Notes: generated by a model from the letters alone, not told the origin. 64,000 nt of DNA from Clostridiales bacterium oral taxon 876 str. F0540 (GCA_000466585.1 KE993462.1:135358-199357), one strand, 5' to 3'. Positions 25,626 to 35,137 are shown, counted from the stretch's first letter. Translations and numbers: made by a program.

Positions 25626-26492
25626 ATGACTAAACAGCTTAAAGCAGATTTAAGTCTTATTGCAGTCACAATAGTTTGGGGAGCCAGCTTCCCAATAATG
25701 AGCGTTGCTTTTAAAAGTATTCCTCCATACTCTTTTATAGCAATAAGATATATATTGGCAGGACTAATATTAGGAATATTTTTTATAAAAAAATTTAGAA
25801 ATTTTAATTCGGAAATGCTGAAGCCAGGCATTTTAATAGGCCTGTCTTTAGGTTTGGGCTGTATACTTCAAGCAGTAGGTCTTCTTTATACAACTCCAAG
25901 TAAATCAGGATTTATAACTGGACTTAATGTAGTGCTTGTTCCTATATTTATTGCAATTTTATATAAAAAAATTCCGGATTTCAAGACTAATCTGGGAGTA
26001 GTGTTTTCATTAGGTGGTCTTGCACTTATGTCTATTAGTGGTAATATGGGAATAAATAAAGGGGACTTTTTAACTCTTCTAAGTGCAGTAGCTTTTGCAG
26101 TTCAAATTATACTGGTTGATAAATACTCTAAAAATAGTGATATTGCTGTATTAACTTGTATCGAGTTTATTACCGTAGGTCTTCTGTCGGCAGTTCCAGC
26201 AGGAATTATAGAAGGCTTTAAGATGAATCTTAATATATTTTCTGTTGGAGCGGTTTTATTTACAGCTTTATTTTGCACTATTTTTGCTTATGGGCTTCAA
26301 AATGTTGCTCAAGTATATACTACTCCAACACATACAGCTGTTATTTTTTTAGCTGAACCTGTATTTAGTGCTTTATTTTCTGTATTTATTGGTGATAAGC
26401 TGAGCGGAAGAACTTTTTGGGGATGTTTACTTATCTTAATTGGAATGATAGTTATTAATATAAAACCTAAGAGAAGGGAAGAAACAGCATGA
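25626..26492 (+). CDS. EamA/DMT superfamily permease
   Basis: A 288-residue inner-membrane transporter with ten predicted helices made of two EamA repeats. The first begins LIAVTIVWGASFPIMSVAFK and continues FIAIRYILAGLILG; the second contains TLLSAVAFAVQIILVDKY, and TPTHTAVIFLAEPVFSALFS is the conserved helix of the family. Members export or import metabolites; the substrate is unknown. It overlaps larC by 4 bp (ATGA), so it may be functionally tied to the nickel-pincer cofactor genes. The RBS GAAAGGAG is the end of structured leader copy B. Confidence 0.88.
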   Translation: MTKQLKADLSLIAVTIVWGASFPIMSVAFKSIPPYSFIAIRYILAGLILGIFFIKKFRNFNSEMLKPGILIGLSLGLGCILQAVGLLYTTPSKSGFITGLNVVLVPIFIAILYKKIPDFKTNLGVVFSLGGLALMSISGNMGINKGDFLTLLSAVAFAVQIILVDKYSKNSDIAVLTCIEFITVGLLSAVPAGIIEGFKMNLNIFSVGAVLFTALFCTIFAYGLQNVAQVYTTPTHTAVIFLAEPVFSALFSVFIGDKLSGRTFWGCLLILIGMIVINIKPKRREETA

Positions 26493-27784
26493 GAATATTA
26501 TATTATGATTGTTTTTCAGGAATAAGCGGAGATATGAACTTAGGAGCTATGATAGATTTGGGAGTACCTAAGGAATATTTAATAAACGAACTTTCAAAGC
26601 TTAATATAAGCGGTTATGAAATAGAAGTACAAGAGGACAATCGAAAAGGAATTACAGGGACAAAGGTTAAAGTAAGACTTGATAGTGAAGAAAAGGAAAA
26701 TATTGCTCAAACAGAGCATGATCACCATAGTCATTCAGGTCTCAATCACAGTCATAATGAACACATTCATGAACTAAGCCACACATATATTCAAAGCCAC
26801 GGTGAACATAGAAACTTAAAAGCTATAGAGAGAATAATTGATGATAGCCTTATAAATGAAGAAGTGAAAGCCTTAAGTAAAAAGATATTTTTAAAGGTTG
26901 CAGAAGCAGAGGCAAAAATTCATGGAAAGACTATTGAAGAAGTGCATTTTCATGAAGTGGGAGCGGTGGATTCTATTGTTGATATCATTGGAGCAGCTAT
27001 ATGTTTTGATTATTTAAAGGTTGATAAAGTTATGTCTGCCTCTGTAGAGCTTGGAGGGGGCTTTGTAAAATGCGCTCATGGATTATTTCCTGTACCTGCC
27101 CCTGCAACAGTTGAAATACTAAAAGGAGTACCGATAAAGCTTGGCGCTGTTCAGGTTGAAACTACTACACCTACAGGTGCTGCAATTTTAGCTGCAATTG
27201 TAGACGAATTTACTGATAAAAAAGAGTTTGTTATAAATAAGATTTCCTATGGCATAGGGCATAGGGATACAGTTATACCTAATGTGCTTAGGGTTTATTT
27301 AGGAGAGACTATGGAAAAAGATTCAAACAAAGCCTATGAAGAAGCTTATATGATTGAGTGCAACATAGATGATATGAATCCAGAGTATTATGAATATGTT
27401 ATAGATAAGCTTTTTGATTTTGGAGCAATGGATGTATATATGACTCCAATAATTATGAAAAAAGGAAGACCGGCAGTTAAGCTAAGTGTTTTATGTTCTG
27501 TAAGCATAGAAGATAAAATAACAGAATTAATATTAAGAGAAACAACAACTTTAGGAGTTAGAAAATACAAGACTGAGAAAACAATGCTGAGAAGAGAATT
27601 TTCAAAAGTGAAGACAAAGTATGGAGATATAACAATAAAAAGTTCACTGCTTAATGGAGAAAAAATTAAGCAAAAACCAGAGTATGAGGAATGCAAGGCT
27701 ATTGCTAAGGAAAATAATATACCATTAAGTTTAGTTTATGAGGAAGTGCTCAGGAAATTAAGTTTAAAAGATAATAACTTATAA
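26489..27784 (+). CDS. larC: Nickel pincer cofactor biosynthesis protein LarC
   Basis: A 431-residue CTP-dependent nickel insertase that loads Ni into the pincer cofactor (NPN) of lactate racemase-type enzymes. It begins MRILYYDCFSGISGDMNLGA, the family signature, and has EVHFHEVGAVDSIVDIIGA, and TTTPTGAAILAAIV. A His-rich insert (residues about 72-110, with HDHHSHSGLNHSHNEHIHE) is a likely nickel store. In Lactobacillus plantarum larC is split and needs a frameshift; here it is one uninterrupted frame. It overlaps the DMT permease by 4 bp and is 17 bp before larB. Confidence 0.93.
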   Translation: MRILYYDCFSGISGDMNLGAMIDLGVPKEYLINELSKLNISGYEIEVQEDNRKGITGTKVKVRLDSEEKENIAQTEHDHHSHSGLNHSHNEHIHELSHTYIQSHGEHRNLKAIERIIDDSLINEEVKALSKKIFLKVAEAEAKIHGKTIEEVHFHEVGAVDSIVDIIGAAICFDYLKVDKVMSASVELGGGFVKCAHGLFPVPAPATVEILKGVPIKLGAVQVETTTPTGAAILAAIVDEFTDKKEFVINKISYGIGHRDTVIPNVLRVYLGETMEKDSNKAYEEAYMIECNIDDMNPEYYEYVIDKLFDFGAMDVYMTPIIMKKGRPAVKLSVLCSVSIEDKITELILRETTTLGVRKYKTEKTMLRREFSKVKTKYGDITIKSSLLNGEKIKQKPEYEECKAIAKENNIPLSLVYEEVLRKLSLKDNNL

Positions 27785-27801
27785 TATAAGGCGGTGAAAT
27801 A

Positions 27802-28548
27802 ATGACCGAGAAGGAAATAGAGGAGCTTTTATTAAGCATTAAAGATGGAAAAACAAGTGTTGAAGAAGGTACAGATAAACTTAAGGATTTAACTTTTAAA
27901 GAACTTGGCTACGCAAAAATTGATAATAATAGAGAAGCAAGGGTAGGGTATCCTGAAGTTATATACTGTGAAGGAAAAACAGTTGAGCAGGTTGAAGGCA
28001 TAGTAGAGTTTATGCTTACTAAAAATAATAATATACTTTGTACTAGGGCTTCAGAAGAAATGTATGAAGCAGTTAAAAACATATGCCCTGAAGCCGTGTA
28101 TAATAAATTAGCTAAAACAATTACTGTAAGAAAAAAGGACATTGATGGTCCTAATACATATATTGCTATCGTTACAGCAGGAACTTCTGATATACCTGTT
28201 GCGGAAGAAGCTGCGGTTACAGCTGAGCTTCTTGGAAATAAGGTTGAAAGAGTCTATGATGTAGGGGTTGCAGGAATACATAGATTATTCAATAGACTTG
28301 ATATTATAAGAGGTGCAAGGGTTGTGATCGTTATAGCTGGTATGGAAGGAGCTCTTGCAAGTGTAGTCGGAGGTCTTGTAGATAAGCCTGTAATCGCAGT
28401 GCCTACAAGCGTGGGATATGGAGCAAATTTTGGGGGACTTTCAGCACTTTTATGCATGTTAAATAGTTGTGCAAGCGGGATAAGTGTAGTAAATATTGAT
28501 AATGGCTTTGGGGCAGGTTATTTGGCTAGTATGATTAATAGGCTGTAG
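27802..28548 (+). CDS. larB: Nickel pincer cofactor biosynthesis protein LarB
   Basis: A 248-residue AIR-carboxylase-like enzyme that carboxylates nicotinic acid adenine dinucleotide and hydrolyses the anhydride, the first step of the NPN cofactor. It has a helical N-terminus, then the PurE-like core: VTAGTSDIPVAEEAAVTAE, DVGVAGIHRL, VIAGMEGALASVVGGL and VPTSVGYGANFGG. RBS AAGGCGGTGA. It follows larC. The sulfur-inserting LarE and any LarA-type racemase are not in the window and must be elsewhere if the cofactor is made. Confidence 0.93.
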   Translation: MTEKEIEELLLSIKDGKTSVEEGTDKLKDLTFKELGYAKIDNNREARVGYPEVIYCEGKTVEQVEGIVEFMLTKNNNILCTRASEEMYEAVKNICPEAVYNKLAKTITVRKKDIDGPNTYIAIVTAGTSDIPVAEEAAVTAELLGNKVERVYDVGVAGIHRLFNRLDIIRGARVVIVIAGMEGALASVVGGLVDKPVIAVPTSVGYGANFGGLSALLCMLNSCASGISVVNIDNGFGAGYLASMINRL

Positions 28549-28568
28549 AATATTCTACAGCTTTTTTT
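28542..28568 (+). terminator. Terminator overlapping the end of larB
   Basis: GCTGTAGAATATTCTACAGC forms a perfect stem that includes the larB stop codon and is followed by TTTTTTT. Confidence 0.85.
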
Positions 28569-28623
28569 AGAATAATAATATTATTAATTATAGTTTTATT
28601 TTATAAATAGGGGGCTTGAGAAC

Positions 28624-29544
28624 ATGAGAAGAAACATTATTGTGCGTTACATAAGTATATGTGTACTTATAATTATGGTTTTATTTGGTACAAGCTGTAA
28701 TAATATACCAAAAAATGATAAACAACAGGTGCTCTTATCTAATAGTTCTGATATAGAAGACCAAAATGTTAAAAAGGAATTAGATAATGATTTACTGATT
28801 TCAGAGCAGAGGGAGCAGTATGAATGCAACAAAGTAATTCACAAATACCAGGCAAAACAAGAAAAAAAGTTAAAAACTGATAAAATAAAAGGAATCCCGG
28901 TTTTGATGTATCATTCTATAGATTTCCAGCCCAAAAATGATCTAAAGGTTCCAAAGGATAAATTTGAAGAGCAGATGAAATATTTAAAAGAAAATGGATA
29001 TACAACGCTCACGATGGAGGAACTTTATAAAGCTCTTAATAACATGGATGAAATTCCTGAAAAGCCAGTAGTATTATCCTTTGATGATGGGTATAGAGAC
29101 AATTATACAGAAGCTTATCCTATACTGAAAAAATATAATCTAAAGGGTACTGTATTCATTATTTCAGATCTTGTTGATAAAAGTACAGCATATTTAAGCA
29201 GCAGTCAAATAAAAGAGATGAGCAATTATGGAATTAATATAGAGAGTCATACTGTTTACCATGAAGAACTTAATTTATTATCTTATGACAGACAGTTTAA
29301 AACTTTAGCTAGATCTAAGAAGGATTTGGAAGGAATTACAGGAAAACAGATTACGGCTTTAGCTTACCCGGTTGGCAAATACAATGATAATGCTGTTAAG
29401 GCGACTTCAGAGGCTGGTTATAAGATGGCTTTTACAACCAGATACGGATTTGCAAAAAAGGACAGCGGTATGTACACTTTATCAAGAATTAGAATAAATG
29501 GCTCTGACAGTATAGCCACTTTTAAGGCCAAACTCGGACTATAA
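28624..29544 (+). CDS. Polysaccharide deacetylase family lipoprotein
   Basis: A 306-residue exported enzyme. The N-terminal helix with lipobox LFGTSC (Cys about residue 25) marks a lipoprotein, followed by a charged linker. The NodB domain (about 88-300) shows motif 1 SFDDGYRDNYTEAYP (catalytic and metal Asp), motif 2 ESHTVYHEEL (metal His residues, SHTxxH), and ALAYPVGKYND. It likely removes N-acetyl groups from peptidoglycan or another surface glycan. RBS GGGGGCTTGAG. Followed by another lipoprotein gene. Confidence 0.9.
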   Translation: MRRNIIVRYISICVLIIMVLFGTSCNNIPKNDKQQVLLSNSSDIEDQNVKKELDNDLLISEQREQYECNKVIHKYQAKQEKKLKTDKIKGIPVLMYHSIDFQPKNDLKVPKDKFEEQMKYLKENGYTTLTMEELYKALNNMDEIPEKPVVLSFDDGYRDNYTEAYPILKKYNLKGTVFIISDLVDKSTAYLSSSQIKEMSNYGINIESHTVYHEELNLLSYDRQFKTLARSKKDLEGITGKQITALAYPVGKYNDNAVKATSEAGYKMAFTTRYGFAKKDSGMYTLSRIRINGSDSIATFKAKLGL

Positions 29545-29686
29545 CATAGAAAAGTGGAAAAATTTTAATAATATGGTATACTAATAAAGGTGCTTAAATA
29601 AATAAAACCCTATATTGATTTTAACTGCAGTTTAAGATTATATAAATTAATCAAAACTGTTGTGTGCTCGAAAGAGAGGGGAAAAT

Positions 29687-30952
29687 ATGAAATTCAAAAG
29701 AACAGCTGTTATATTATTAAGTTTGATTATGATGCTTGCAGCTGGTTGTAGAAAAACAAATATTGTGGAAAATAAGCCAAATGATGATTTTGAAGGTAAT
29801 ATTACTGTTTGGGCAACTAAAGAAAATAGTAATTACATAAAGTATTCTATTGATAATTATAAGAAAGTGCATGAAAAAATACATATTGATCTTATCGAGA
29901 TGGATAAAGGAGATATGGAATCAAAGCTTCAGGTAGAGATAGAGAAGAAAGGCAGCTTGCCTGATGTTATTTGTGTAGAAGATGAAGATGTTCAAGCGTT
30001 ATTTAAAAAGTTATCAGCTTCTTTTGAAAATACAAGTGACGACATTAAAAAAGAAAATTACCTTAAATATAAAATTGATAATTTAACCTATCAAGGTAAT
30101 TTGTTGGGAGTTCCTTTAAATTCTAAACCGGCAGTAATGGTTTATAGAACAGATATTCTTGAAACTGCAAAAATTAATTCTGAATATATAAAAACCTGGG
30201 AAGATTTTATAGACGCCGGAAAATTATTAAATGTCAGCAGTAAGTTGATGATTGCACTCCCCCTTGAGGATGAAAGAACTTATAGAATTTATTTAAGTGA
30301 GCTGGGAGGGTCTTACTTTGACAAGGAAGGCAGAATTTCTGTAAATTCGCAGAAATGTATCAAGGCCCTGGAGATATTAAAAAGGATGTACAGCTCACAA
30401 ATTGTTCAAAATGTAAAAAATGATGATGAAGCATTGAATCTATTAAAGCAAGGAAAAACTGCAGCTGCTATTGTATCTCCAGAGGAGGTTACAAGTGTGC
30501 TTAAGAATTCGGCTGAGCTTAAAGGAAAACTTAGGCTTATGAGGCTTCCTGCGTTTGAAGAAGGCGGAAATCAATCAGTAAGCTTTAACGGATCTAATCT
30601 AATGATTATTGGAACATCTAAAAATAAAAAGGCGGCAATTGATTTTACAAAGTATACAACTGAAAATAAAGAAAATTTGTCTGTGCTTATGAAAGGGACA
30701 GGAATGTTTCCGGCCTATTCCTATAATTATGATGAAAAATGGTTTAAGGTAAAAGATAGTTTTTTTGACGATCAAAAACCTTATTTCATTTACTCAAATA
30801 CTGCTAAGGAGATAAATGGGTTTAATTATAATGAAGCTTTCAGTAAAATTACCGGGTCAGTAAAAGATGCTTATTCCTCTGTAGTGCTAAAAGGACAGGA
30901 TATAAAAATTACACTTGATGATCTTCAAAAAAGAATGGAAACGGCCAAATAA
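29687..30952 (+). CDS. Extracellular solute-binding lipoprotein (ABC sugar type, orphan)
   Basis: A 421-residue lipoprotein with signal and lipobox LMMLAAGC, resembling family 1 extracellular solute-binding proteins. Features are ITVWATKENSNYIK, PDVICVEDEDVQALFKK, and LLGVPLNSKPAVMVYRTDI, GKTAAAIVSPEEV and TSKNKKAAIDF. No permease or ATPase gene accompanies it, which is unusual, so it may serve a distant transporter or a non-transport role. ATG 29687 follows AGAGAGGGGA; a start at 29660 is rejected because it would place the RBS in the gene. Confidence 0.85.
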   Translation: MKFKRTAVILLSLIMMLAAGCRKTNIVENKPNDDFEGNITVWATKENSNYIKYSIDNYKKVHEKIHIDLIEMDKGDMESKLQVEIEKKGSLPDVICVEDEDVQALFKKLSASFENTSDDIKKENYLKYKIDNLTYQGNLLGVPLNSKPAVMVYRTDILETAKINSEYIKTWEDFIDAGKLLNVSSKLMIALPLEDERTYRIYLSELGGSYFDKEGRISVNSQKCIKALEILKRMYSSQIVQNVKNDDEALNLLKQGKTAAAIVSPEEVTSVLKNSAELKGKLRLMRLPAFEEGGNQSVSFNGSNLMIIGTSKNKKAAIDFTKYTTENKENLSVLMKGTGMFPAYSYNYDEKWFKVKDSFFDDQKPYFIYSNTAKEINGFNYNEAFSKITGSVKDAYSSVVLKGQDIKITLDDLQKRMETAK

Positions 30953-30996
30953 AAATCTCTCAATACTAGGCTCCTATAGTATTGAGAGATTTTTTT
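30952..30996. terminator. Bidirectional terminator
   Basis: AAATCTCTCAATACTA pairs with TAGTATTGAGAGATTT, flanked by A and T tracts, between convergent genes. Confidence 0.85.
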
Positions 30997-32125
30997 ATAT
31001 TACTTCCTGAAGCTCGTAAACTTTTTTATAGGCTTCCAGAGTTTTTTTACTAGTTGCTTCCCAAGAAAATTTTGCAGCCCGTTCCAAGCCTTTTGTACTA
31101 TAATAAGCTTTAAGCTTATCATCGTTCAAGAGTTTAATTAGCGAAGCCATAAGCTCCTCTTCGCTATGCGGGTTAATTAATAGTCCGGCATCTCCTACAA
31201 CTTCAGGAATAGAAGTTAAATTTGAAGTTATCACGGGGGTCCCGCAGCTCATAGCTTCCAGTGGAGGAAGGCCAAAACCTTCATAAAGAGAAGGATATAC
31301 AAAAACTTCAGAAGCATTATACAATATTGGCAAATGTTCTTCAGGAGCATATCCTGTGAATTTTATTTTTGAAGAAAGCTCCAGGTTGCCTGAAAACTCG
31401 CTTAGATATTGACCTTGATCCCGTGTAGCTCCAACTATTACTAAATTATAATCCTTCTCTAAATTCTTATAGATCTTAGAAAAAGCTGTTATTAATGCCT
31501 TTACGTTTTTTCTTGGACTAAAGCCACCTATATATAGAATAAAAGGGCTGTGTATATCATATACATCGGCTGCCAGTTTTTTGCATTCTTCCTTATCTAA
31601 GGGCTTATATTTATCGTCAGCAGCAAGAGGAGTTACAAAAATCCTATCTTTATCTATGGGAAAGAATTTCAATATATCCTGCTTAGACCACTCAGAGACG
31701 GTTATGAGAGCACTGCATGACTCAATAACTTTTGGGACATCCTTTAGAAATTTAAGCAAATATCCACGTCCAACTGTTTCTGGCATTACATAAGGAATTA
31801 GATCATGAATAGTAGCAATCTTTCTACAGTCTATATTATCATTCATGCCAATGCCGTTTTGCGGAACATGAAAAATGTCTATATTATTATTCCTTAGATT
31901 TTCGGGAAAGTAGTTCTGCTCAAAAAACCTATGATGTTTCTTTGATGCCATTAGAACCTTGCTGTTTTGTTTTTGAAATTCCTCATATTTGTCACCGGAC
32001 CAATATATATGGTAATAATTTTCACTATCTGAATTTAATAAATATTTAAGAACCTTATCTGTATAAGTACCAATTCCAGTACCTCTATACCAATTGATAC
32101 CTCGAGCATCAATTGCAATCCTCAT
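30995..32125 (-). CDS. GT4-type glycosyltransferase, spore-coat (CotSA-like) context
   Basis: A 376-residue retaining glycosyltransferase of GT-B fold. The N-terminal MRIAIDARGINWYRGTGIGT is the donor/acceptor glycine loop, and the C-terminal part has ILYIGGFSPRKNVKALI, then FVYPSLYEGFGLPPLEAMSC, the E-x7-E sugar-nucleotide motif of GT4. It is encoded divergently from a CotS-family gene and has a paralogue at 41.7 kb in the same arrangement. CotSA in Bacillus is a spore coat glycosyltransferase. ATG 32125 is chosen with GGGGAGAGG upstream. Confidence 0.88.
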   Translation of the reverse strand: MRIAIDARGINWYRGTGIGTYTDKVLKYLLNSDSENYYHIYWSGDKYEEFQKQNSKVLMASKKHHRFFEQNYFPENLRNNNIDIFHVPQNGIGMNDNIDCRKIATIHDLIPYVMPETVGRGYLLKFLKDVPKVIESCSALITVSEWSKQDILKFFPIDKDRIFVTPLAADDKYKPLDKEECKKLAADVYDIHSPFILYIGGFSPRKNVKALITAFSKIYKNLEKDYNLVIVGATRDQGQYLSEFSGNLELSSKIKFTGYAPEEHLPILYNASEVFVYPSLYEGFGLPPLEAMSCGTPVITSNLTSIPEVVGDAGLLINPHSEEELMASLIKLLNDDKLKAYYSTKGLERAAKFSWEATSKKTLEAYKKVYELQEVI

Positions 32126-32224
32126 CAAATCCTCTCCCCTAAATTGATAAAATGGCGATATATATTATTAATATTATCTTCAAGCTAAAAATGTTCCATT
32201 GTAAATAAACAATTCCTTATAATC

Positions 32225-32252
32225 ACACACTTAACAAGGACTTCATATACTA
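32225..32252 (+). promoter_or_regulatory. Candidate sigma-K promoter of the cotS cluster
   Basis: AC (32225-32226), 17 bp, then CATATACTA (32244-32252), which matches the sigma-K pattern AC-N16/17-CATAnnnTA. It lies 31 bp upstream of the first CotS-family start codon. Late mother-cell expression is expected for coat genes. Confidence 0.45.
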
Positions 32253-32282
32253 AAATTAGAGTAATTATCTGGAGGTACTCTT

Positions 32283-33284
32283 TTGAATAAAGATGAACTT
32301 AAGCAGACGATTGAAAATAATTATAAACTTAATATTACTGAGCTTGAAAAAATAAAGAATGTATACAGAATTAAAACAAAGGAAGAAGATTATTGTCTTA
32401 AGATGATTAAATATAATTTTTCACACTTTTTCTTTATATTAAGTGCAATCAAGCATCTTCAGGAAAATGGATTTAATAAAATACCTGAAATAATAAAAAG
32501 AAATGACGGTGTGGATTATTTAAGTATAGATAATTGCAATGCCTATTTAACTAAATGGATTAATGCCAGGGAATCAAATTATGATAACCCACTAGATGTA
32601 TCCAAGGCAGCTATAAAGCTTGCTGAACTTCATAATAAAAGTGAGGGTTTTATAGTAACGGATAAAATGCAGCCAAGAAATTACTGGTACAAGTGGTTTA
32701 GAAATTTCAGCACAAGAAAAGATGAAATTTTAGATTTTAAAAGGCGTATTTATAAAAAGGAGAAAAAAAGTGAGTTTGATTATATATACTTATCAGTTAT
32801 GGAAGGTGAGCTTGCAAGAGCCGAAAAAGCTATAGATAACCTTATAAAGAGTGATTATATTGATAAGGTAAATAAAGATATAGTAAAGTTCGGATTTTGT
32901 CATCATGACTATGCGCATCATAATGTTCTGGTTGAAGAAAATGGAGATATAAATATAATCGATTTTGATTATTGTATTCTAGATATTAACCTTCATGACT
33001 TATCAAGTCTTCTTATAAGAAGAATGAAAAACGGAAAGTGGGACATAGATAATGCTGAATTTGTGCTTGATAGTTATAGCAAGGTTAGAAGTATAGATAA
33101 AAGAGATATACCTATTATGGCAGCTTTTATGGAGTTTCCTCAAGATTATTGGCAGGTAGGTATACAATATTACTGGGAAGAACAGCCTTGGGGCGAAGAG
33201 TTTTTTGTGAAAAAGTTAAAGAAAATTAATGAAGATAGAGAAGAAAAACAGGAATTTATAGAGGATTTCAGGGTTTTAAGATAG
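32283..33284 (+). CDS. CotS-family spore coat kinase-like protein
   Basis: A 333-residue protein with the aminoglycoside-phosphotransferase-like kinase fold of the CotS/YutH spore coat family. Visible motifs are YCLKMIKYN (Lys of the N-lobe), ELHNKSEGF, the catalytic loop GFCHHDYAHHNVLV (HxD...N) and the metal-binding INIIDFDYC. The catalytic residues look intact, so kinase activity is possible. It starts at TTG 32283 with TGGAGG upstream. First of three consecutive plus-strand coat genes. Confidence 0.85.
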   Translation: MNKDELKQTIENNYKLNITELEKIKNVYRIKTKEEDYCLKMIKYNFSHFFFILSAIKHLQENGFNKIPEIIKRNDGVDYLSIDNCNAYLTKWINARESNYDNPLDVSKAAIKLAELHNKSEGFIVTDKMQPRNYWYKWFRNFSTRKDEILDFKRRIYKKEKKSEFDYIYLSVMEGELARAEKAIDNLIKSDYIDKVNKDIVKFGFCHHDYAHHNVLVEENGDINIIDFDYCILDINLHDLSSLLIRRMKNGKWDIDNAEFVLDSYSKVRSIDKRDIPIMAAFMEFPQDYWQVGIQYYWEEQPWGEEFFVKKLKKINEDREEKQEFIEDFRVLR

Positions 33285-33321
33285 GCTATATTAAAAGATA
33301 AGTTAAATCGAGGTGTTGAAT

Positions 33322-34092
33322 TTGATTAGAGATGATGTATATAAATCCTTTGTAGAATACTTAAACTCCAAGGATATGAAGGTTATAGAAAAAATTGATG
33401 ATGAAGATTTAATTAATGAAGCGGCTGTCACTCAAGAAATGATAGAAATGCAGCTATACGCATTGAGTGAATTTCATAAAAAAATAATGGGCTATAAAGG
33501 TTATATGGGTAAAAGATTAGATAATAAGACAGGAAGCACGGTAGAACAATATAAAGTTAACATAAAAAGATTAAAAAGATATCTAAAAAACATACGTTTA
33601 AATTCTGCAAGCAGTGACTTTGAGAGAATGCTCCTTAAGGTAGGCTTTGATTACCTCCAAAGATCAGAAAACTGTATAACTAAAATCTATGAAGCAGGTT
33701 TTATGAGTATTATTGAAAGAAGTATGAAAAGAACTGAAATATGTGTTGGAAATACAGATTTTAATAATATAAGAAGGATAGGGGATGATTTAGTAATTAC
33801 TGATTTAGATAAATGCTGTTATAACAATGTAGAAATGGATTGTTTTAATTTACTGAGCAAGTATTTAAGGAAAGGCACTGAACTGGATTATAAAAGCCTA
33901 GTAGAGAAATTCTGTGTATTTGAAAACTTGGAAAGTAACAGTTGTGATTTTATCTTAGCTCTGCTTTCATATCCTTACTCTTTTATGAAATGCTGCAATA
34001 GGTACAGAGAAAAAAGTAAGGAATGGGATGAGGAAGAATACAGAGACAGACTTGAGAAAGCTATATTAAAGGATGGAGAACCCCTGTGGTAG
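33322..34092 (+). CDS. Degenerate CotS-like protein lacking the N-lobe
   Basis: A 256-residue protein whose C-terminal half resembles its CotS neighbours: EICVGNTDFNNIRRI aligns with the catalytic loop CHHDYAHHNVLV (Asp and Asn kept, His lost) and VITDLDKCC aligns with IIDFDYC. The ATP-binding N-lobe and its lysine are absent and the first third is helical and unrelated. It is probably a structural coat pseudokinase rather than an enzyme. It starts at TTG 33322 with GAGGTG upstream; GTG 33313 is an alternative. It sits 37 bp after one CotS gene and 14 bp before the next. Confidence 0.65.
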   Translation: MIRDDVYKSFVEYLNSKDMKVIEKIDDEDLINEAAVTQEMIEMQLYALSEFHKKIMGYKGYMGKRLDNKTGSTVEQYKVNIKRLKRYLKNIRLNSASSDFERMLLKVGFDYLQRSENCITKIYEAGFMSIIERSMKRTEICVGNTDFNNIRRIGDDLVITDLDKCCYNNVEMDCFNLLSKYLRKGTELDYKSLVEKFCVFENLESNSCDFILALLSYPYSFMKCCNRYREKSKEWDEEEYRDRLEKAILKDGEPLW

Positions 34093-34106
34093 GAGGAGGT
34101 GAGTAA

Positions 34107-35132
34107 ATGCTTGATGGAAGATACAGGGATAGAAAGTACTTGTCGAAATACGATCTGTCAATTGAGTTGTTTGATAGATTTGATTTAAAGGTAAGTGATG
34201 TGATTCCAATAAGAAATGTATTTATATTAGCTACTGACAAAGGGGATAAAGTTTTAAAGAGAATTGATTATTCTATAGAGGACTTAGAGTTTATAAACAC
34301 CGCCATAAAATATATAGGCTGTAATTTTAACAGAGTACTTCAATTAATAGAAACAAAAGATAAGAAAGCTTATGCAGAGTGGAAGAATGATATTTATTGT
34401 GTTATGGACTTGGTACCAGGAAGAGAATGTGATTTTAATAATCCAATAGATTTATGTATAGCTTCTAAAGGACTAAGCCAGCTTCATAAAGCTTCACAAG
34501 GATTTAGGGCGGGTAATCCTAAAAAATATACTGCAGGAAGAAGTGTTGAAAGCTTCAGCAGAAGAATTAAGGAAATGGGGATATTTAGAAGTATAGCGAA
34601 CATGCATGAATTTAAAAGTGAATTTGATAAAATATTTTTAGATAATATAGACATTCACTTAGAGGACATGAAGAGAAGTGTAAGAATACTAGAGGAATCA
34701 AAAATATCTGAGTTGTGCAGTGAAAATGATAAGGTGGTTATATGTCACAATGACCTGGCTTATCACAATATATTAATAAGTAACGAAGAAGCTTATTTTA
34801 TTGATTTTGATTATGCTGTAGTTGATTTAAAGGTTCATGATCTTTGCAATTTTATAAACAAGGCAGTAAAAAATACTGCTTTTGATATAGACAAAGCTAG
34901 AGCTATCTTGTCAGATTATTGTAAGAATAATTCTCTAGATGAAAGAGAGCTAAAAGTACTCTATGGAATGCTCACCTTCCCTGAGGATTTCTACAATATA
35001 TCAAGAGATTATTATACAAGAAGAAAAGATTGGGAAGAGGAAGTTTTTCTTGATAGGCTTGTAAAAAAGGTGTCTTACAAGGAGGACAGAGAAGAATTTT
35101 TACAAAGTTTTGAAGAAAACATATTATGCTAG
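34107..35132 (+). CDS. CotS-family spore coat kinase-like protein
   Basis: A 341-residue paralogue of the CotS-family genes at 32.3 and 43.0 kb. Motifs are KVLKRIDYS (N-lobe Lys), the characteristic LVPGRECDFNNP block also found in the 43.0 kb copy (IEGRECDFYNN), the catalytic loop VICHNDLAYHNILI and YFIDFDYAV. The catalytic loop has HND rather than HHD but keeps Asp and Asn. Strong RBS GGAGGAGGTGAG. Last of the three-gene coat cluster, ending at a terminator. Confidence 0.85.
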   Translation: MLDGRYRDRKYLSKYDLSIELFDRFDLKVSDVIPIRNVFILATDKGDKVLKRIDYSIEDLEFINTAIKYIGCNFNRVLQLIETKDKKAYAEWKNDIYCVMDLVPGRECDFNNPIDLCIASKGLSQLHKASQGFRAGNPKKYTAGRSVESFSRRIKEMGIFRSIANMHEFKSEFDKIFLDNIDIHLEDMKRSVRILEESKISELCSENDKVVICHNDLAYHNILISNEEAYFIDFDYAVVDLKVHDLCNFINKAVKNTAFDIDKARAILSDYCKNNSLDERELKVLYGMLTFPEDFYNISRDYYTRRKDWEEEVFLDRLVKKVSYKEDREEFLQSFEENILC

Positions 35133-35137
35133 CAGTT

